From Saccharomycopsis fibuligera x Saccharomycopsis cf. fibuligera (taxonomy: Eukaryota; Ascomycota; Saccharomycetes; Ascoideales; Saccharomycopsidaceae): a stretch of 64,000 nt of DNA. The position numbers and the translations under genes are program-made. This document shows, piece after piece, positions 51,986-62,010 of the stretch (the first letter of the stretch is position 1; each line of letters begins with the position of its first letter). The notes below the pieces were generated by a model. That model was given only the letters and a program-made list of their open reading frames with translations, ran no database searches and had not been told where the DNA came from. Location: positions 248,001 through 312,000 of the forward strand of contig CP012820.1 in assembly GCA_001936135.1 (NCBI GenBank), in the 5' to 3' direction.

Positions 51986-52527
51986 AATTATGAGTACCGC
52001 TTTCTGAGACCCAGGATTCTTGTAGTATACCCTCAACATAATTTTTGCCAAACTATGGCCTCTATGCTCTATCGGCAAATTAGAAAGCACTGCCTATTCA
52101 CTCATTATCAGATGCAACGCCATGGGAATATTTGCTAGAGCAATGTCAGGTTATGTTACTGACAAGGTAAGTAATTATGTTTGCCGCAAGTTTGTTTGGC
52201 TTCGTTGTTTGGCTTCCATTCAGCCACTATACTGGTAGAATGTGTCTTTTCTGTAGCTTATGGTATAGCCATTCCTGCATGGATGAATTTAGCAGCCAAA
52301 TCTCAAGAGTGCAAGACCTCGGTAAAAGGCTTGCTACTTGTTATTTGATGGTGGCATTTGCTGTATTAGTGGGCATCCCAATTTCAGGGCTCCTCATTTG
52401 TAAGCATCCCACCAATAGTGATTATTCCAAGTTTATTGAATTTACCACAATGATTTGGTTTGTGAGTATTGGCAGTTTGGCAGTTTCACGGTATTTCGCA
52501 TTGACGTTGCGGTTGTGTATTTACTAA
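51986..52527 (+). pseudogene. Remnant of a monocarboxylate-transporter-type MFS gene (Mch family)
   Basis: On the plus strand, parts in different frames line up with the C-terminal third of fungal MCT/Mch transporters: DPGFL then YTLNIIFAKL; TAYSLIIRCNAMGIFARAMSGYVTDK (the A-R-x-x-x-G-x-x-x-D loop); SLFGFVVWLPFSHYTGR; then QISRVQDLGKRLATCYLMVAFAVLVGIPISGLLI and MIWFVSIGSLAVSRYFA. They need at least three frame changes and cross stop codons, and no start or N-terminal half is readable. It is a degraded host gene lying between SLA1 and DPM3. The upstream boundary is uncertain; remnants may reach to about 51750. Confidence 0.6.
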
Positions 52528-53182
52528 TTTACGGGTAAAGTGATTATACTTTCAGCAAAATAGCATTACTGCTCTCACTTTTTAGTTTTTTATTGTATTG
52601 AGATGGTTTTAGTTTTGCTTTTGGTACTCTTTTAAAGTCAAATATGACCATATATGGACTTTTGTAGTACGGATTTCCGGATCTACTAACTTTTTATCCC
52701 AATAAGCACCACGTACACGTACATTTGAACTAGAGCTATTAAACTTCTCGAGCTGTCGAGTATTTTTTTACTGAGTATCCCAATGTGTCCTCATCTCAAA
52801 ACAATTCTTTCTCCCAGCAGCCATGCTGCTTAAGCATCGCACCAAGTAAAAACAAGCATTGAGCATGATTCACCAGCGATATTTAGTTAGTTGGTTAGGT
52901 AGTTGTCTGTGAGCATTGCTATATAGTTGGTGTTCCGCTAGTGCTCATCACTTAATATCTTTATAGCATGCCACATACCATACCAGGGCCGCATAACCTA
53001 CATTAGAACTGAAAAAACAAAACACGCCAATACAGAACAGGACGAGGATGAAGATGAAGAGATGGTGCTGTCAATCACTATTCTGGAAATCTTTTGTCAC
53101 CCAACACTAGTTACTCGGACGAAACGCTGCATCATACCGCATCACAAAAGATCAAATCATATTAAGTTATCATAATCCAGCA
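52528..53182. promoter_or_regulatory. DPM3 promoter region
   Basis: About 650 bp. It contains CGGGTAA at 52532-52538 (Reb1-like) and CAGGGCCGCATAAC at 52984-52997, identical to 14 bp upstream of the complex I subunit gene. No other gene. Confidence 0.4.
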
Positions 53183-53696
53183 ATGTCCCTAGCTACCAAT
53201 ACCGCCTTGACTGTTTTTGTTTTGACCACTATTTACGTGGCTTTATTTGTTGGTGTTATTCCAACTCCAGAACCAATTTACTCTAAAATAATACCTCTTG
53301 TGAGTATTTTCCATAGTTAGAGCTGGTCTGTTTTTCGCTATTTGTTATTGTCTCTTTCTCACTTTCTGTCTTCATCTTTTTGTTTTTTCTATTTGGGTAT
53401 AACGTTGGACAACCATTGCAGTACCTTCATGTCTTTCTGTCTTCGTGTCTGCACATATAAAAATCACATTCAATAATAGGAACAGTAATAGCAATAAAAA
53501 TAACAATAGCAAGTACTAACATCGCTAATTTTAGTTACCATGGTGGTCCCTCGTTGCCTTTGGTGCATATGCTTTAGGAACTTTAGGCTACGATATCGTC
53601 ACGTTCAAAGATAAAGAAGATAAGTATAGAGAATTACTCGGGGAAATTGATGAAGCTAAAAGATTCTTGAGAACTAATGGGGTTGATGTGGACTAG
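53183..53696 (+). CDS. DPM3: Dolichol-phosphate mannosyltransferase subunit 3, spliced
   Basis: Two exons: 53183-53299 and 53535-53696, giving 92 residues, exactly the length of human DPM3. Two membrane segments: FVLTTIYVALFVGVIP (exon 1) and WWSLVAFGAYALGTLGY (exon 2). Then the conserved short C-terminal coil, YRELLGEIDEAKRFLRTNGV. DPM3 tethers the catalytic DPM1 to the ER membrane, where Dol-P-Man is made for N-glycans, O-mannosylation and GPI anchors. Saccharomyces uses a single self-anchored Dpm1 instead, so the presence of this subunit supports a different yeast lineage. Neither exon is long enough to stand out as a reading frame; the splice join supports the gene. Confidence 0.93.
53300..53534 (+). 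other. DPM3: DPM3 intron
   Basis: 235 bp, donor GTGAGT, perfect branch TACTAAC at 53514-53520, acceptor TTTTAG. It joins codons in frame (phase 0) within the loop between the two membrane segments. Confidence 0.92.
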
Positions 53697-54635
53697 GTTT
53701 ATATTTTCAAGAAAAAGCTAAAATGTATATTCGCACTGTGTTTTTCATACCACTTGGTAACCTGATAGTCTGATAGCCTAGTCGATTTATGGTCAAATTG
53801 ATTTTGATTTTAGTCCGAGTTTATAATTCAAATAAATGTATAATGACAACAACTTTTGTTCTGAAGGTAGAACTTCCCCGTTATTTTTCTATAGTCCTAC
53901 TGAAAAGTGCAAGTGAAAGACAAATGGAAATGTGTTTTCCATAAGTGCTTGAAAAAGCAGTAAACGATGCTATTTCACCGGAGACTTATTTGTTAGTGAT
54001 AGAAGCTTAATGGTATTAGAATTCGCAAACTTGAGGCAGTTATACGGACATTGCCAATAACATACAAAATAGCTAATCTTGTCTTTTATTACTTTTTAAT
54101 ATATTTTTGGAATAGTCTCCGTAGTTTGATCTTTCGACTTCTTGTCTTTTCAAGTAAAAAAAAAATTCAAAAAAACCTAAAGCGTACCTATAGAAAAAAT
54201 CGTAATGCTTATATATTGTTGTTCTTCATTGGCAACAATTCCGTTGAACTAAAAGGATTATAATATGCTATGCTAAAACAAATACTAACAAAGAAAGGTA
54301 AAAATGACAAAAAAATGAAATGATGGGAAAAGCAAAAAGATAGACAAATGTGCAGTGAAACGTAAAATGTAAAACATAGAATGTAAATTCAGAATGTAGA
54401 CAAATGTAAAATATTTTGAAATTTTTTCCAAAAATACATTATAGGCTAATCTGATAGATCAGGCCAAGATAATATCAAAATTTAAGCCACATAAATGGTG
54501 ATGAGACAGAATCATCAAAACAAATTTTTTGAAGTGAAACTTCAAAACAGAGTTCTTGAAACAAAAAAAAATATAGTACATGATTTAAAATAATAATGAG
54601 AATCAAACAAAGTCCCAACAGCAGTTTAAGAGCAG
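53697..54635. other. Convergent intergenic region, AT-rich
   Basis: About 940 bp between the DPM3 and OXLD1-like 3' ends. Many GTAAAATGTAAAAC-like short A/T motifs at about 54360-54420. No supported gene. Confidence 0.65.
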
Positions 54636-55609
54636 TTACTGTTCGGCTAGTTGCTGTTGCAGCTGTTCGGCGGACTGGTTTCTAGAAGCTGGACTCCCGT
54701 CAGCAGCATCTAACCCACTAGGAGCCCCACTATTCTGACGACTTGGCTTTTTCTTCAAATTTTTCTCCAAATCAGCAAAAACAGACATTGACACACTTTC
54801 CCATCTATTAGCATTATTTTCTAAGAATTCATCATCAGCAATAATCTGAGCAATCTCTTCTTTCGACTTATTTCTAATTTCTTTTGGCAAATTCTCTGTT
54901 CCAAGCCACTTTATAGGAGGATTTAGTTTAAGAGGCCATATCCCGCCCTTTTTCTTAATTTGCTCCGCTGCTAGTCTCCGCTGATGATGATATTCTTTCA
55001 TATCATCATTATATAACTCCCAAACACAATTAACACAACCACTCATGCAACAATTATCAGGCTCAGTAGGTTTCATCGGGACCTTAACCCCAGCAATGGT
55101 GTAACTATCATTAGAAAAATATCTGCTGCTTGATTTCCCAGCTCTTTTGCCCACAAGAGAACCACCAAAGATGTTCTGTATTCTGTGAATGTTTTCCTCA
55201 GTGCTAGCGCTGTTGCCTTCGAATACTAGCTGGGGTGGATGTTCTAGGGCTTCTTTGGATGCCTGAGCAGCCTCTTTTTCGTGCTCCTGGATCAGAGCAT
55301 TGACTTTATGTACTGTTGAACTGTTAGTAAATGTCTTCTCAAACTCAAAGCTGAATTTCAAAAACTACCAATCAATCATCTAATCAATCAATTAATCGTC
55401 AATAATGTATCAAAACCGTGGCAAGCGATCCCGTCCATCCGCCCGGGGAAGATCACCCCCGTCATTGATAACATTTGTCAAACAAAAAAAAAAAAAAAAA
55501 AAAACAGGAAGCACATACCGGCATCGTAAAAGGAATATTTGAGTGCATTTCGACAACCATGAAATTGTCTAACCTGACAAAGATAAGTTGATATTTTTGG
55601 CAATCTCAT
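54636..55609 (-). CDS. OXLD1-like (oxidoreductase-like domain) mitochondrial protein, spliced
   Basis: Two exons: 55519-55609 and 54636-55312, giving 255 residues. The frame of the large exon has no ATG before the conserved motif and an upstream stop, which calls for a spliced start. A first exon beginning ATGAGATTG gives MRLPKISTYLCQVRQFHG, a basic, hydroxylated mitochondrial-type presequence. The core KPTEPDNCCMSGCVNCVWELY (about residues 110-130) is the oxidoreductase-like, N-terminal domain with a CCxSGCxxC cysteine pattern, as in yeast YPL107W and human OXLD1. It is predicted to bind a metal or form disulphides; the true function is unknown. The C-terminus is Gln/Ser-rich low complexity. 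I know of no other family with this cysteine spacing. Confidence 0.8.
55313..55518 (-). other. Intron of the OXLD1-like gene
   Basis: 206 bp. Donor GTATGT (at 55518), branch TACTAAC near 55323-55329, acceptor CAACAG at 55313. Exon 1 ends in phase 1 (GCC G) and exon 2 starts with two bases that restore the frame. The branch-acceptor spacing is short but normal for yeast. Confidence 0.75.
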
Positions 55610-55996
55610 AGTTTCCCCATATGGATAGAAAGCGGCACAATCAAGGCAGTAGTAGGTAAATAAATTTAGAAGCTGAAAAATAAAAACGATATACCTTATG
55701 GAATGTGGAGTATCAAAAAAAAAAAAAACAAAAAAGGAAAGAAGAAAAAAAAGAAAAAAAGTAAGTTTTGATGAATTATGGTTTCTTTCTTTTGTTCTTC
55801 AATAGTTTTTTAGTAAGATTGCTGCTCGGGAAACAAAGCAGAACCGCAGTTAAATGTTAGTAATACAGAAACTACCACTTTCACGTGATAAAGTAAAAAG
55901 CTGAAAAGTGCATATCGGGATAATGTTTTGTAACCCGGACTATATGTATTGTCATTTACATTATTTAAAAATCATTAAAACACAAAACCATCATCT
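55610..55996. other. Intergenic region
   Basis: About 390 bp holding the promoter of the OXLD1-like gene and A-rich runs at 55715-55760. No gene; the tRNA gene follows directly. Confidence 0.6.
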
Positions 55997-56070
55997 GACT
56001 TCGTGGCCAAGTTGGTTAAGGCGTGCGACTGTTAATCGCAAGATCGAGAGTTCGACCCTCTCCGAGGTCG
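55997..56070 (+). tRNA. tRNA-Asn (anticodon GTT)
   Basis: 74 nt. Acceptor GACTTCG pairs with CGAGGTC, discriminator G; box A-like TGGCCAAGTTGG and box B GTTCGACCC are present. The anticodon loop is ACTGTTAATC with GTT, as in yeast tRNA-Asn. No intron. T7 at 56072-56078 is the Pol III terminator. It lies about 245 bp from the 3' end of SEN54, which processes intron-containing tRNAs; that is coincidence, not function. Confidence 0.97.
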
Positions 56071-56071
56071 G

Positions 56072-56078
56072 TTTTTTT
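56072..56078 (+). terminator. Pol III terminator of tRNA-Asn
   Basis: T7 on the transcribed sense strand one base after the tRNA 3' end. Confidence 0.85.
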
Positions 56079-56314
56079 GAAAGTCTGTTTTTACTCTTTG
56101 TATTAAAGGGCTGGCTGTCTATCTTTTTTTTTTTATAATATGATAGTAGTTCTTAAGATTCCCTGTTCCATAAATTTAAATCTACTTTAAAAGTTGATCT
56201 TGCGTGAGAAAAAACTTGAAACTTTACGGCACAGTATTAATGAAATGGTTAATAAAACTAATGTCGAACCAAGCACATTGTCTTCTCATTAACTATATGC
56301 TTGTAAACTACCAA

Positions 56315-57727
56315 TTACTTTTTACTCCTAAGCGGCTTACTGCTATTCTGTGGTCTTTTCTTCTTTTGCTGCGCATTCTTCTTCTTTTGTTTCAAAAAAA
56401 TATTCTTACCGCCAATATCACTATTATTCAATTTGATAAAATTCAACATCCCATTATCAACAATGGCCATAATTATTCTTTCTTTATTGTATGCCTTTTT
56501 GTAAATTTTCTGAATTTCTCGCACTGTAGGTAGCTTGGTATAGTTTGTGTTTATTATAATCAATTGGTAGTCTGGTCTTTGTAGGTCTTGTACCCGAAGT
56601 TGGTTGTTTGGTTTCCAAACATTGAAAAATATTGGAAATTTGTCATCATTTTTGTTACTAGCATCAACGCCAATGTTTTCTTCGTTGCCTTCAACAGCCA
56701 CATCATCATCACCGCCACTATTTTCATGGTGGTCATCTTCGTAGCTAGAGCTTGCAATTGTTTGATATGGAATGAAATTAATTGATTTGTAGAACGACGA
56801 CCACGATAATCTATTCGCCAAGTATTCAAACTTAACAAGCAATGGCTTGAGGATGTCTAACGACCATAATGGTCGAATTACAAAATTATGAAACGCTCCA
56901 GTAAAAATCTTAACTGCGTGTTGAATTTCCAACTTGGCGCAGTTGAAATAACGCAACCCCAACTGCTTCAACCCTTGTTGCTGTGTCTTGTGTTGCTTGC
57001 CTTTCTCCTTTACCAATATGCTATTCTCAGCCCGATGTACCACATACCCATACCTCTTCAAATAACTGTAAACGTAAAAAATATCGTAATCCAAATGATT
57101 TTTCAAAAGCATGGCATAGCACGTCTGCAAACTCATAGGCATAACTTGCCCACCGCCTTTAAGGTCCTGAATCATGAAGCATTCAATGTTGCCTCTTTCC
57201 ACCATGTACAACACTTCTTCAAACGTTAAATATTTGGTATTTTTGAAAGTCCGCCCGAGGGCCAAATTATTAAAACTGCTGCCTTTGGGTTTTGGTACAA
57301 TGGCATAATTCATTTCATTTATCCAGAATGCTTCTACGTGATTTTTATGATGGTGGCCTCGCTGACTGTTGGCTATAGTGGTGTACATTATTTCTCTCTT
57401 GTTTTGCAATAGTAAGTTATCATAGTTGTTGGATGTGGGTTCGTATCCTTTTTCTCCCCTTTTGGGCACCACAGGGACATTGATCGTATTGGCATTGCTA
57501 TTACCATTGCTGTTGAAGTTCGTGCTTACAGTGTTGTGAAAGCTATTGTTATTTTTGTTATTGCTGTTGTTTATTGACTGAAGCAAAATACTCCAGTCTT
57601 GAAAGTCATCATCAGACTGATCATCATCCTGTGGTATATTATTGCTTTCACTATTTTGGTTCGATGTTAACCCAGCGCCAGTTGGCTCATCAATGCCGAA
57701 TCCTTCAATAATATCGTCATCGTTCAT
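56315..57727 (-). CDS. SEN54: tRNA-splicing endonuclease subunit Sen54
   Basis: 470 residues (yeast Sen54 467). An acidic/Asn-rich N-terminus is followed by an N2-type domain (about 95-230): GEKGYEPTSNNYD, HHKNHVEAFWINEMNYAIVPKPKGSSFNNLALGRTF, LTFEEVLYMVERGNIECF, YDIFYVYSYLKRYGYVVHR. The C-terminal part has FFNVWKPNNQLRVQDLQRPDYQLIIINTN and a Lys-rich end. Sen54 is a non-catalytic structural subunit of the heterotetramer that cuts tRNA introns, on the mitochondrial surface in yeast. An acidic insert lies at about 330-365. The ATG at 57727 follows a leader with no other ATG in frame. Confidence 0.93.
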   Translation of the reverse strand: MNDDDIIEGFGIDEPTGAGLTSNQNSESNNIPQDDDQSDDDFQDWSILLQSINNSNNKNNNSFHNTVSTNFNSNGNSNANTINVPVVPKRGEKGYEPTSNNYDNLLLQNKREIMYTTIANSQRGHHHKNHVEAFWINEMNYAIVPKPKGSSFNNLALGRTFKNTKYLTFEEVLYMVERGNIECFMIQDLKGGGQVMPMSLQTCYAMLLKNHLDYDIFYVYSYLKRYGYVVHRAENSILVKEKGKQHKTQQQGLKQLGLRYFNCAKLEIQHAVKIFTGAFHNFVIRPLWSLDILKPLLVKFEYLANRLSWSSFYKSINFIPYQTIASSSYEDDHHENSGGDDDVAVEGNEENIGVDASNKNDDKFPIFFNVWKPNNQLRVQDLQRPDYQLIIINTNYTKLPTVREIQKIYKKAYNKERIIMAIVDNGMLNFIKLNNSDIGGKNIFLKQKKKNAQQKKKRPQNSSKPLRSKK

Positions 57728-60462
57728 GTTTGTGAACTGCGAATTGCCGTATGTTTGAGCTTTTGCCGCACGCGTGAAAAGACTTAGTTATGTAATTTTA
57801 GACTGGTCAAAGTTTATCTTGAGATAACCTTAGACTGAAAAATCATGGTGATGCTTGAAAAAAATCAAAAGTAAATATAAAAATAAAAAAAAATTGCTAA
57901 GAAATTAATTTTACGATGAGTGTGCACGTGCTTCGATGTAAGTTCCTGCGGGCCGCTGTGACCGTAAAATCCATAACTTTGGCTTCCATCGTTTTCAATA
58001 TTGGGTCAAATTCAAAAAGAACCAAGACCTGATGTCTATTCCCAGTTGACGTTAACAATGGTCTGTAAGTACTAACTGTTAGTGACTCAAAAGGGCACTG
58101 ACATGCAACCAATATCTGTGAGAATGAGGAAGGGTGGTCACAGGAGTTCCTCAACAACAAAAACAGCAGCAGCAGCAGCAGCAGCAGCTCCACACGTTGT
58201 ACCTCGGTTGGCTAATGAGCTTGTATAATCCCTCTCCGCTTCAATATAGAAATGATAGTTGGCCTGCTCGAGCAGTTTTTTTTGTTTTTATAGTTTCTCA
58301 GCATAGTATCATCATGTTGTGTTTACACGTTTACACACCTAGTTGCTGCTTTCACATATACTATAGCTATGTACTAATAGAAAGTTTCTGTACTTTTAAG
58401 ACAAATCCGCCGCCTTCACACATCTTCCCAGTGACAATTAATCTGCAAAAGACATAGAAGACAGAAGCTATTTAGAAAAATATCATTCAGCAAATTATAC
58501 ATTGTGAATATGTGAAATAACGCCAAAGCAAAGATGATTGAGGAAGTGGTCTTGCAAAGGGCGTTGAGAAAAAGACGATTTGGGCTACTCTGTGAAGAGA
58601 TGTAAAGCAAAAGGAGAATAAGTCGCCGGGACTGCACACGGTGGCTCAGTTCTCGAATATATAGATGCGTTAACCGTGGTCAGATGTTCATGTTGCAGCT
58701 TGTAATGAAATGCACGGGCGTATCGGCGTGCCTGGTGCCAACCTTTCTGAATCCTACTAGGCACGCTGCTCTTGCATGCTGGAGAGTATGATGCTGACAA
58801 CGCATCTGCCACCACGATATGGACAACCAGGACAAAGAAGAAACAGGTTAGCGGGAACGTAGCTATTCGGTTCAATTTATCATCAGTGTTTTGTACAGAT
58901 TGCAGTGCGAAGCAGCGTGCGGAAGCGAGATGCCGTGCAATCTAAAATGGAGTATATACTAGCAGGTAGTTGCGAGATTTGGCGGACGTGACAGGAGCGC
59001 AAAAAAGAGAGACATTTGTGCTGATCGTCGCTAGTTGGTGCCCTGGTGCCCCAGATCTGTCAATGGCAGAGTGGTTGCAATTGCTTTCAAATGCGATTTA
59101 AAAACTCGCCAGATGTGACAAGATCGGCCGATCAGCGGCTGGCTGTCGACGGCGACGCTTACTAGATATGCTACACCGAGGATCCCCAATACGGGACATC
59201 AGTGTCATGCTATGCCGGAGCGCGGAACGCTACCTCAAGGTAAACCATGTTGATGGAGATGGCATCATAGCAAATGTAAAAGACCCTGCCTTCGTACTGT
59301 CGTGTACCACATCGAATGGGAGCATACATATTTGTTCTACTGCTCCGGCATCTGGCACGTACTCCAGTATCTCTATATACAGAGCTGTTCCGACGGCGAA
59401 GCATACAAGTATAGCTTGATTGCGGGTCGTGGCAATCAGACCATGGCCGGCGAGAGCCGCTAACGGTTTCCGTTGCCTCTCTGCTATGCTGCGATAGCAC
59501 ATCAGTGTGCTACAGCATCGCGATATTGCTGCGTTGCTCAAGCATCGCTGCTTAAGCAGCATTGCTGCTTTTGCCTGCTGTTTGAGGCTGAAGCAGTAGC
59601 TACGGCCATGTCAGTGGTCTCGCCAATGCCAGCTGCTCCAAAGTGACCAGCAGCATGTCTCATAAACTGCCCCCGTCCACAAATCGTATAAGCCATAAAC
59701 CGTAAACAGTCAAACAGCGCAGAGTCGCAACACTCTTTCTGTCCATATATATATACATATATACATATATATCTTGGCCGAGACCTTAGGCGTAGCAAGA
59801 CTGCGCATCCGGTTGTACCGAGAGTACCGAAAAGACCGACAACTTCTCTGCTGTTGAGCGCTGAACGCACCCCCGGAATGCGAGTCACCGGAGGATTGCT
59901 TGACGTTTTCTTGGACGGAAACGTTGCTGGGTTCGAGCGGGTTTCCACACTGTTCGCTGCTGTTCTGCGCTGTTTCCTTGCCTTTCCACTATCAATAACT
60001 CTTAATTGTCGACTGTTTGATTGTCAATTCTAGATTGTTGGTTGCCGTTCTCAGTCACTGCCTTTCTGCTCTGCTCTGTTCTGTTCTGCTCTGCTCTGCA
60101 TTATTGTGTACTTATATAAGTATATATTCGCATCTACTGCTGCTTTTTCTCCCTCGGCCACGGCTTTTCTCTTCGCTCTTCTCTTTTTTTTTTTTCTGCT
60201 TTTCTTCCGTTGCGTCTGCTGTTTGCTTCATCACCTTGTCAGGCTTTATTTCTCTTGTTTTTTTCTCTTTGTCTCTCTCTCTCTCTCTTGCTTCAATTTC
60301 TTTTTTCTCTTGCTTCAATTGCTGTTCCGTTAGTAGATATATACAACTTGGCTCAGTGTCACCAGTTTCCAGTTGCTTTACATCAGCCCATAGGATTCTC
60401 AAATTGTTATCTCATCAACTCATCATTTTTATTTTTTATTTTTCTAGACCTCATCCCATCTC

Positions 60463-60530
<68 letters not shown>

Positions 60531-60543
60531 AGCACCAATAACA
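57728..60543. other. Long intergenic region upstream of TPS1
   Basis: About 2.8 kb. It contains possible fragments of a small gene at 57897-58200 (see findings), a CAG/GCA microsatellite at about 58165-58187, TATATACA-type repeats at 59745-59772 and CT-rich tracts at 60060-60345. It ends in the (CAA)n leader repeat of TPS1. Frames of about 100 codons on the minus strand (58585-58875, 59230-59562) lack an ATG or show no family resemblance. Its length is compatible with a large regulated promoter. Confidence 0.6.
60462..60531. repeat. (CAA)n microsatellite in the TPS1 leader, about 23 units
   Basis: Perfect trinucleotide repeat ending 12 nt before the TPS1 ATG, thus transcribed in the 5' leader. 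CAA leaders are unstructured and known to favour ribosome scanning. Confidence 0.9.
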
Positions 60544-62010
60544 ATGGTTAACGGAAACGTTCTTGTTGTCTCCAACAGATTACCAGTCACTATCAAGAGA
60601 AGCGAAGATGGTAAATACGAATACTCCATGTCCAGCGGCGGTCTAGTCACCGCGTTGCAAGGTCTCAAAAAATCCACCAGTTTTCAATGGTATGGCTGGC
60701 CAGGCTTGGAGATTCCCCAAGATGAACAGGAAAAAGTCAAAAACGACCTAATCACAAAGTTCAACTGTATTCCTATCTTTATCTCTGACGAGATTGCGGA
60801 ACTCCATTATAATGGGTTCTCCAATTCTATCTTGTGGCCATTGTTCCACTATCACCCTGGCGAAATCAATTTTGACGAGAATGCGTGGTTTGCTTACAAC
60901 GAAGCAAATAAGCTCTTTGCTGAGGAAATCGCTAAACACACCAAGGAGAACGATATGATTTGGGTTCACGATTACCACTTGATGCTTTTGCCAGAATTGC
61001 TCAAGCAGAAAATCGCTGAGAAGAATATATTCAATGTGAAGCTTGGCTTTTTCTTGCATACGCCATTCCCATCTTCAGAAATCTACAGAATTTTGCCCGT
61101 GAGAAAAGAAATCATGGCCGGCGTCCTCAGCTGTGACTTGATTGGATTCCACACTTATGATTACGCAAGACACTTTTTATCCTCTGTGAGTAAGGTATTG
61201 CACTTGAACACTTTGCCCAACGGAATTGAGTACAACGACCGGTTTATTAGCGTCGGTGCGTTCCCGATTGGTATCGACGTGGATAAATTTGTTAACGGGC
61301 TCAAGACAGACACCGTGCAGCAAAGAATCAAACAATTGCGAGCCAAACTCGGTGACGACATTAAAGTTATTGTTGGCGTGGATAGACTCGATTACATCAA
61401 GGGGGTGCCACAAAAGCTTCACGCTTTTGAAGTATTCTTGAACGAGCATCCGGAAATGGTGGGTAAGGTGATATTGATCCAGTTGGCTATCCCCTCAAGA
61501 GGCGATGTGGAAGAGTATCAAAACTTACGAGCAACAGTGAATGAGCTCGTAGGCAGAATTAACGGGAAGTTTGGTACCATTGACTTTGTACCAATCCACT
61601 TCATGCACAGATCGGTGCCATTTAACGAATTGATCTCGTTGTACAACATTTCTGACGTTTGCTTAGTGTCATCAACCAGAGACGGGATGAACTTGGTCTC
61701 CTATGAGTACATTGCTTGTCAAAAGGATAACCATGGGGTGTTAATTTTGTCTGAATTTGCCGGCGCCGCACAGTCTTTGAACGGGTCAATTATTGTCAAC
61801 CCATGGAATATCGAAGAATTGTCTGAGGCCATTTACGAGTCTTTGACTTTACCTGCCCCAAAGAGAAAAAGCAACCACGATAAGTTGTTTGGCTATATTA
61901 GCAAGTATACTAGTGCTTACTGGGGTGAGAGTTTTGTCAATGAATTGTACAAGATTTCCAAAAAAGAAATAAAAAAGAGTCAAAAGAAACAGGTTAAGAT
62001 GGAATTATGA
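60544..62010 (+). CDS. TPS1: Trehalose-6-phosphate synthase
   Basis: 488 residues (C. albicans Tps1 478, yeast 495). GT20 fold: N-terminal loop NRLPVTIKR (11-19) with SGGLVTAL, WYGWPG (49-54), WPLFHYHPGE (98-107), WVHDYHLMLLP (140-150), HTPFPSSEIYR (172-182), GVDRLDYIKG (278-287, with Arg and Lys contacting UDP-Glc phosphates) and RDGMNLVSYEY (379-389). It makes trehalose-6-phosphate from UDP-glucose and glucose-6-phosphate, the first step of stress-protective trehalose; Tps2 finishes it. Key residues are in place. The C-terminus is short and Lys-rich (KKEIKKSQKKQ), with no phosphatase domain. The promoter is very long and the leader ends in a CAA repeat. Confidence 0.99.
   Translation: MVNGNVLVVSNRLPVTIKRSEDGKYEYSMSSGGLVTALQGLKKSTSFQWYGWPGLEIPQDEQEKVKNDLITKFNCIPIFISDEIAELHYNGFSNSILWPLFHYHPGEINFDENAWFAYNEANKLFAEEIAKHTKENDMIWVHDYHLMLLPELLKQKIAEKNIFNVKLGFFLHTPFPSSEIYRILPVRKEIMAGVLSCDLIGFHTYDYARHFLSSVSKVLHLNTLPNGIEYNDRFISVGAFPIGIDVDKFVNGLKTDTVQQRIKQLRAKLGDDIKVIVGVDRLDYIKGVPQKLHAFEVFLNEHPEMVGKVILIQLAIPSRGDVEEYQNLRATVNELVGRINGKFGTIDFVPIHFMHRSVPFNELISLYNISDVCLVSSTRDGMNLVSYEYIACQKDNHGVLILSEFAGAAQSLNGSIIVNPWNIEELSEAIYESLTLPAPKRKSNHDKLFGYISKYTSAYWGESFVNELYKISKKEIKKSQKKQVKMEL

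Noticed and set aside
55997-57727. Functional link between tRNA-Asn and neighbouring SEN54
   Set aside because: The tRNA has no intron and tRNA genes are scattered; adjacency is most likely coincidence.
58585-58875. Minus-strand frame with a signal-peptide-like start
   Set aside because: No ATG in the frame back to an upstream stop; begins at TTG; no recognisable family.
59230-59562. Minus-strand frame of 110 codons beginning with ATG in the TPS1 upstream region
   Set aside because: No recognised domain, moderate GC that favours chance frames, no promoter-like signal; not enough support.
60017-60541. Frames upstream of TPS1 ending in poly-Thr or poly-Gln from the CAA repeat
   Set aside because: Pyrimidine-rich leader and microsatellite translation; the real start is the ATG at 60544.
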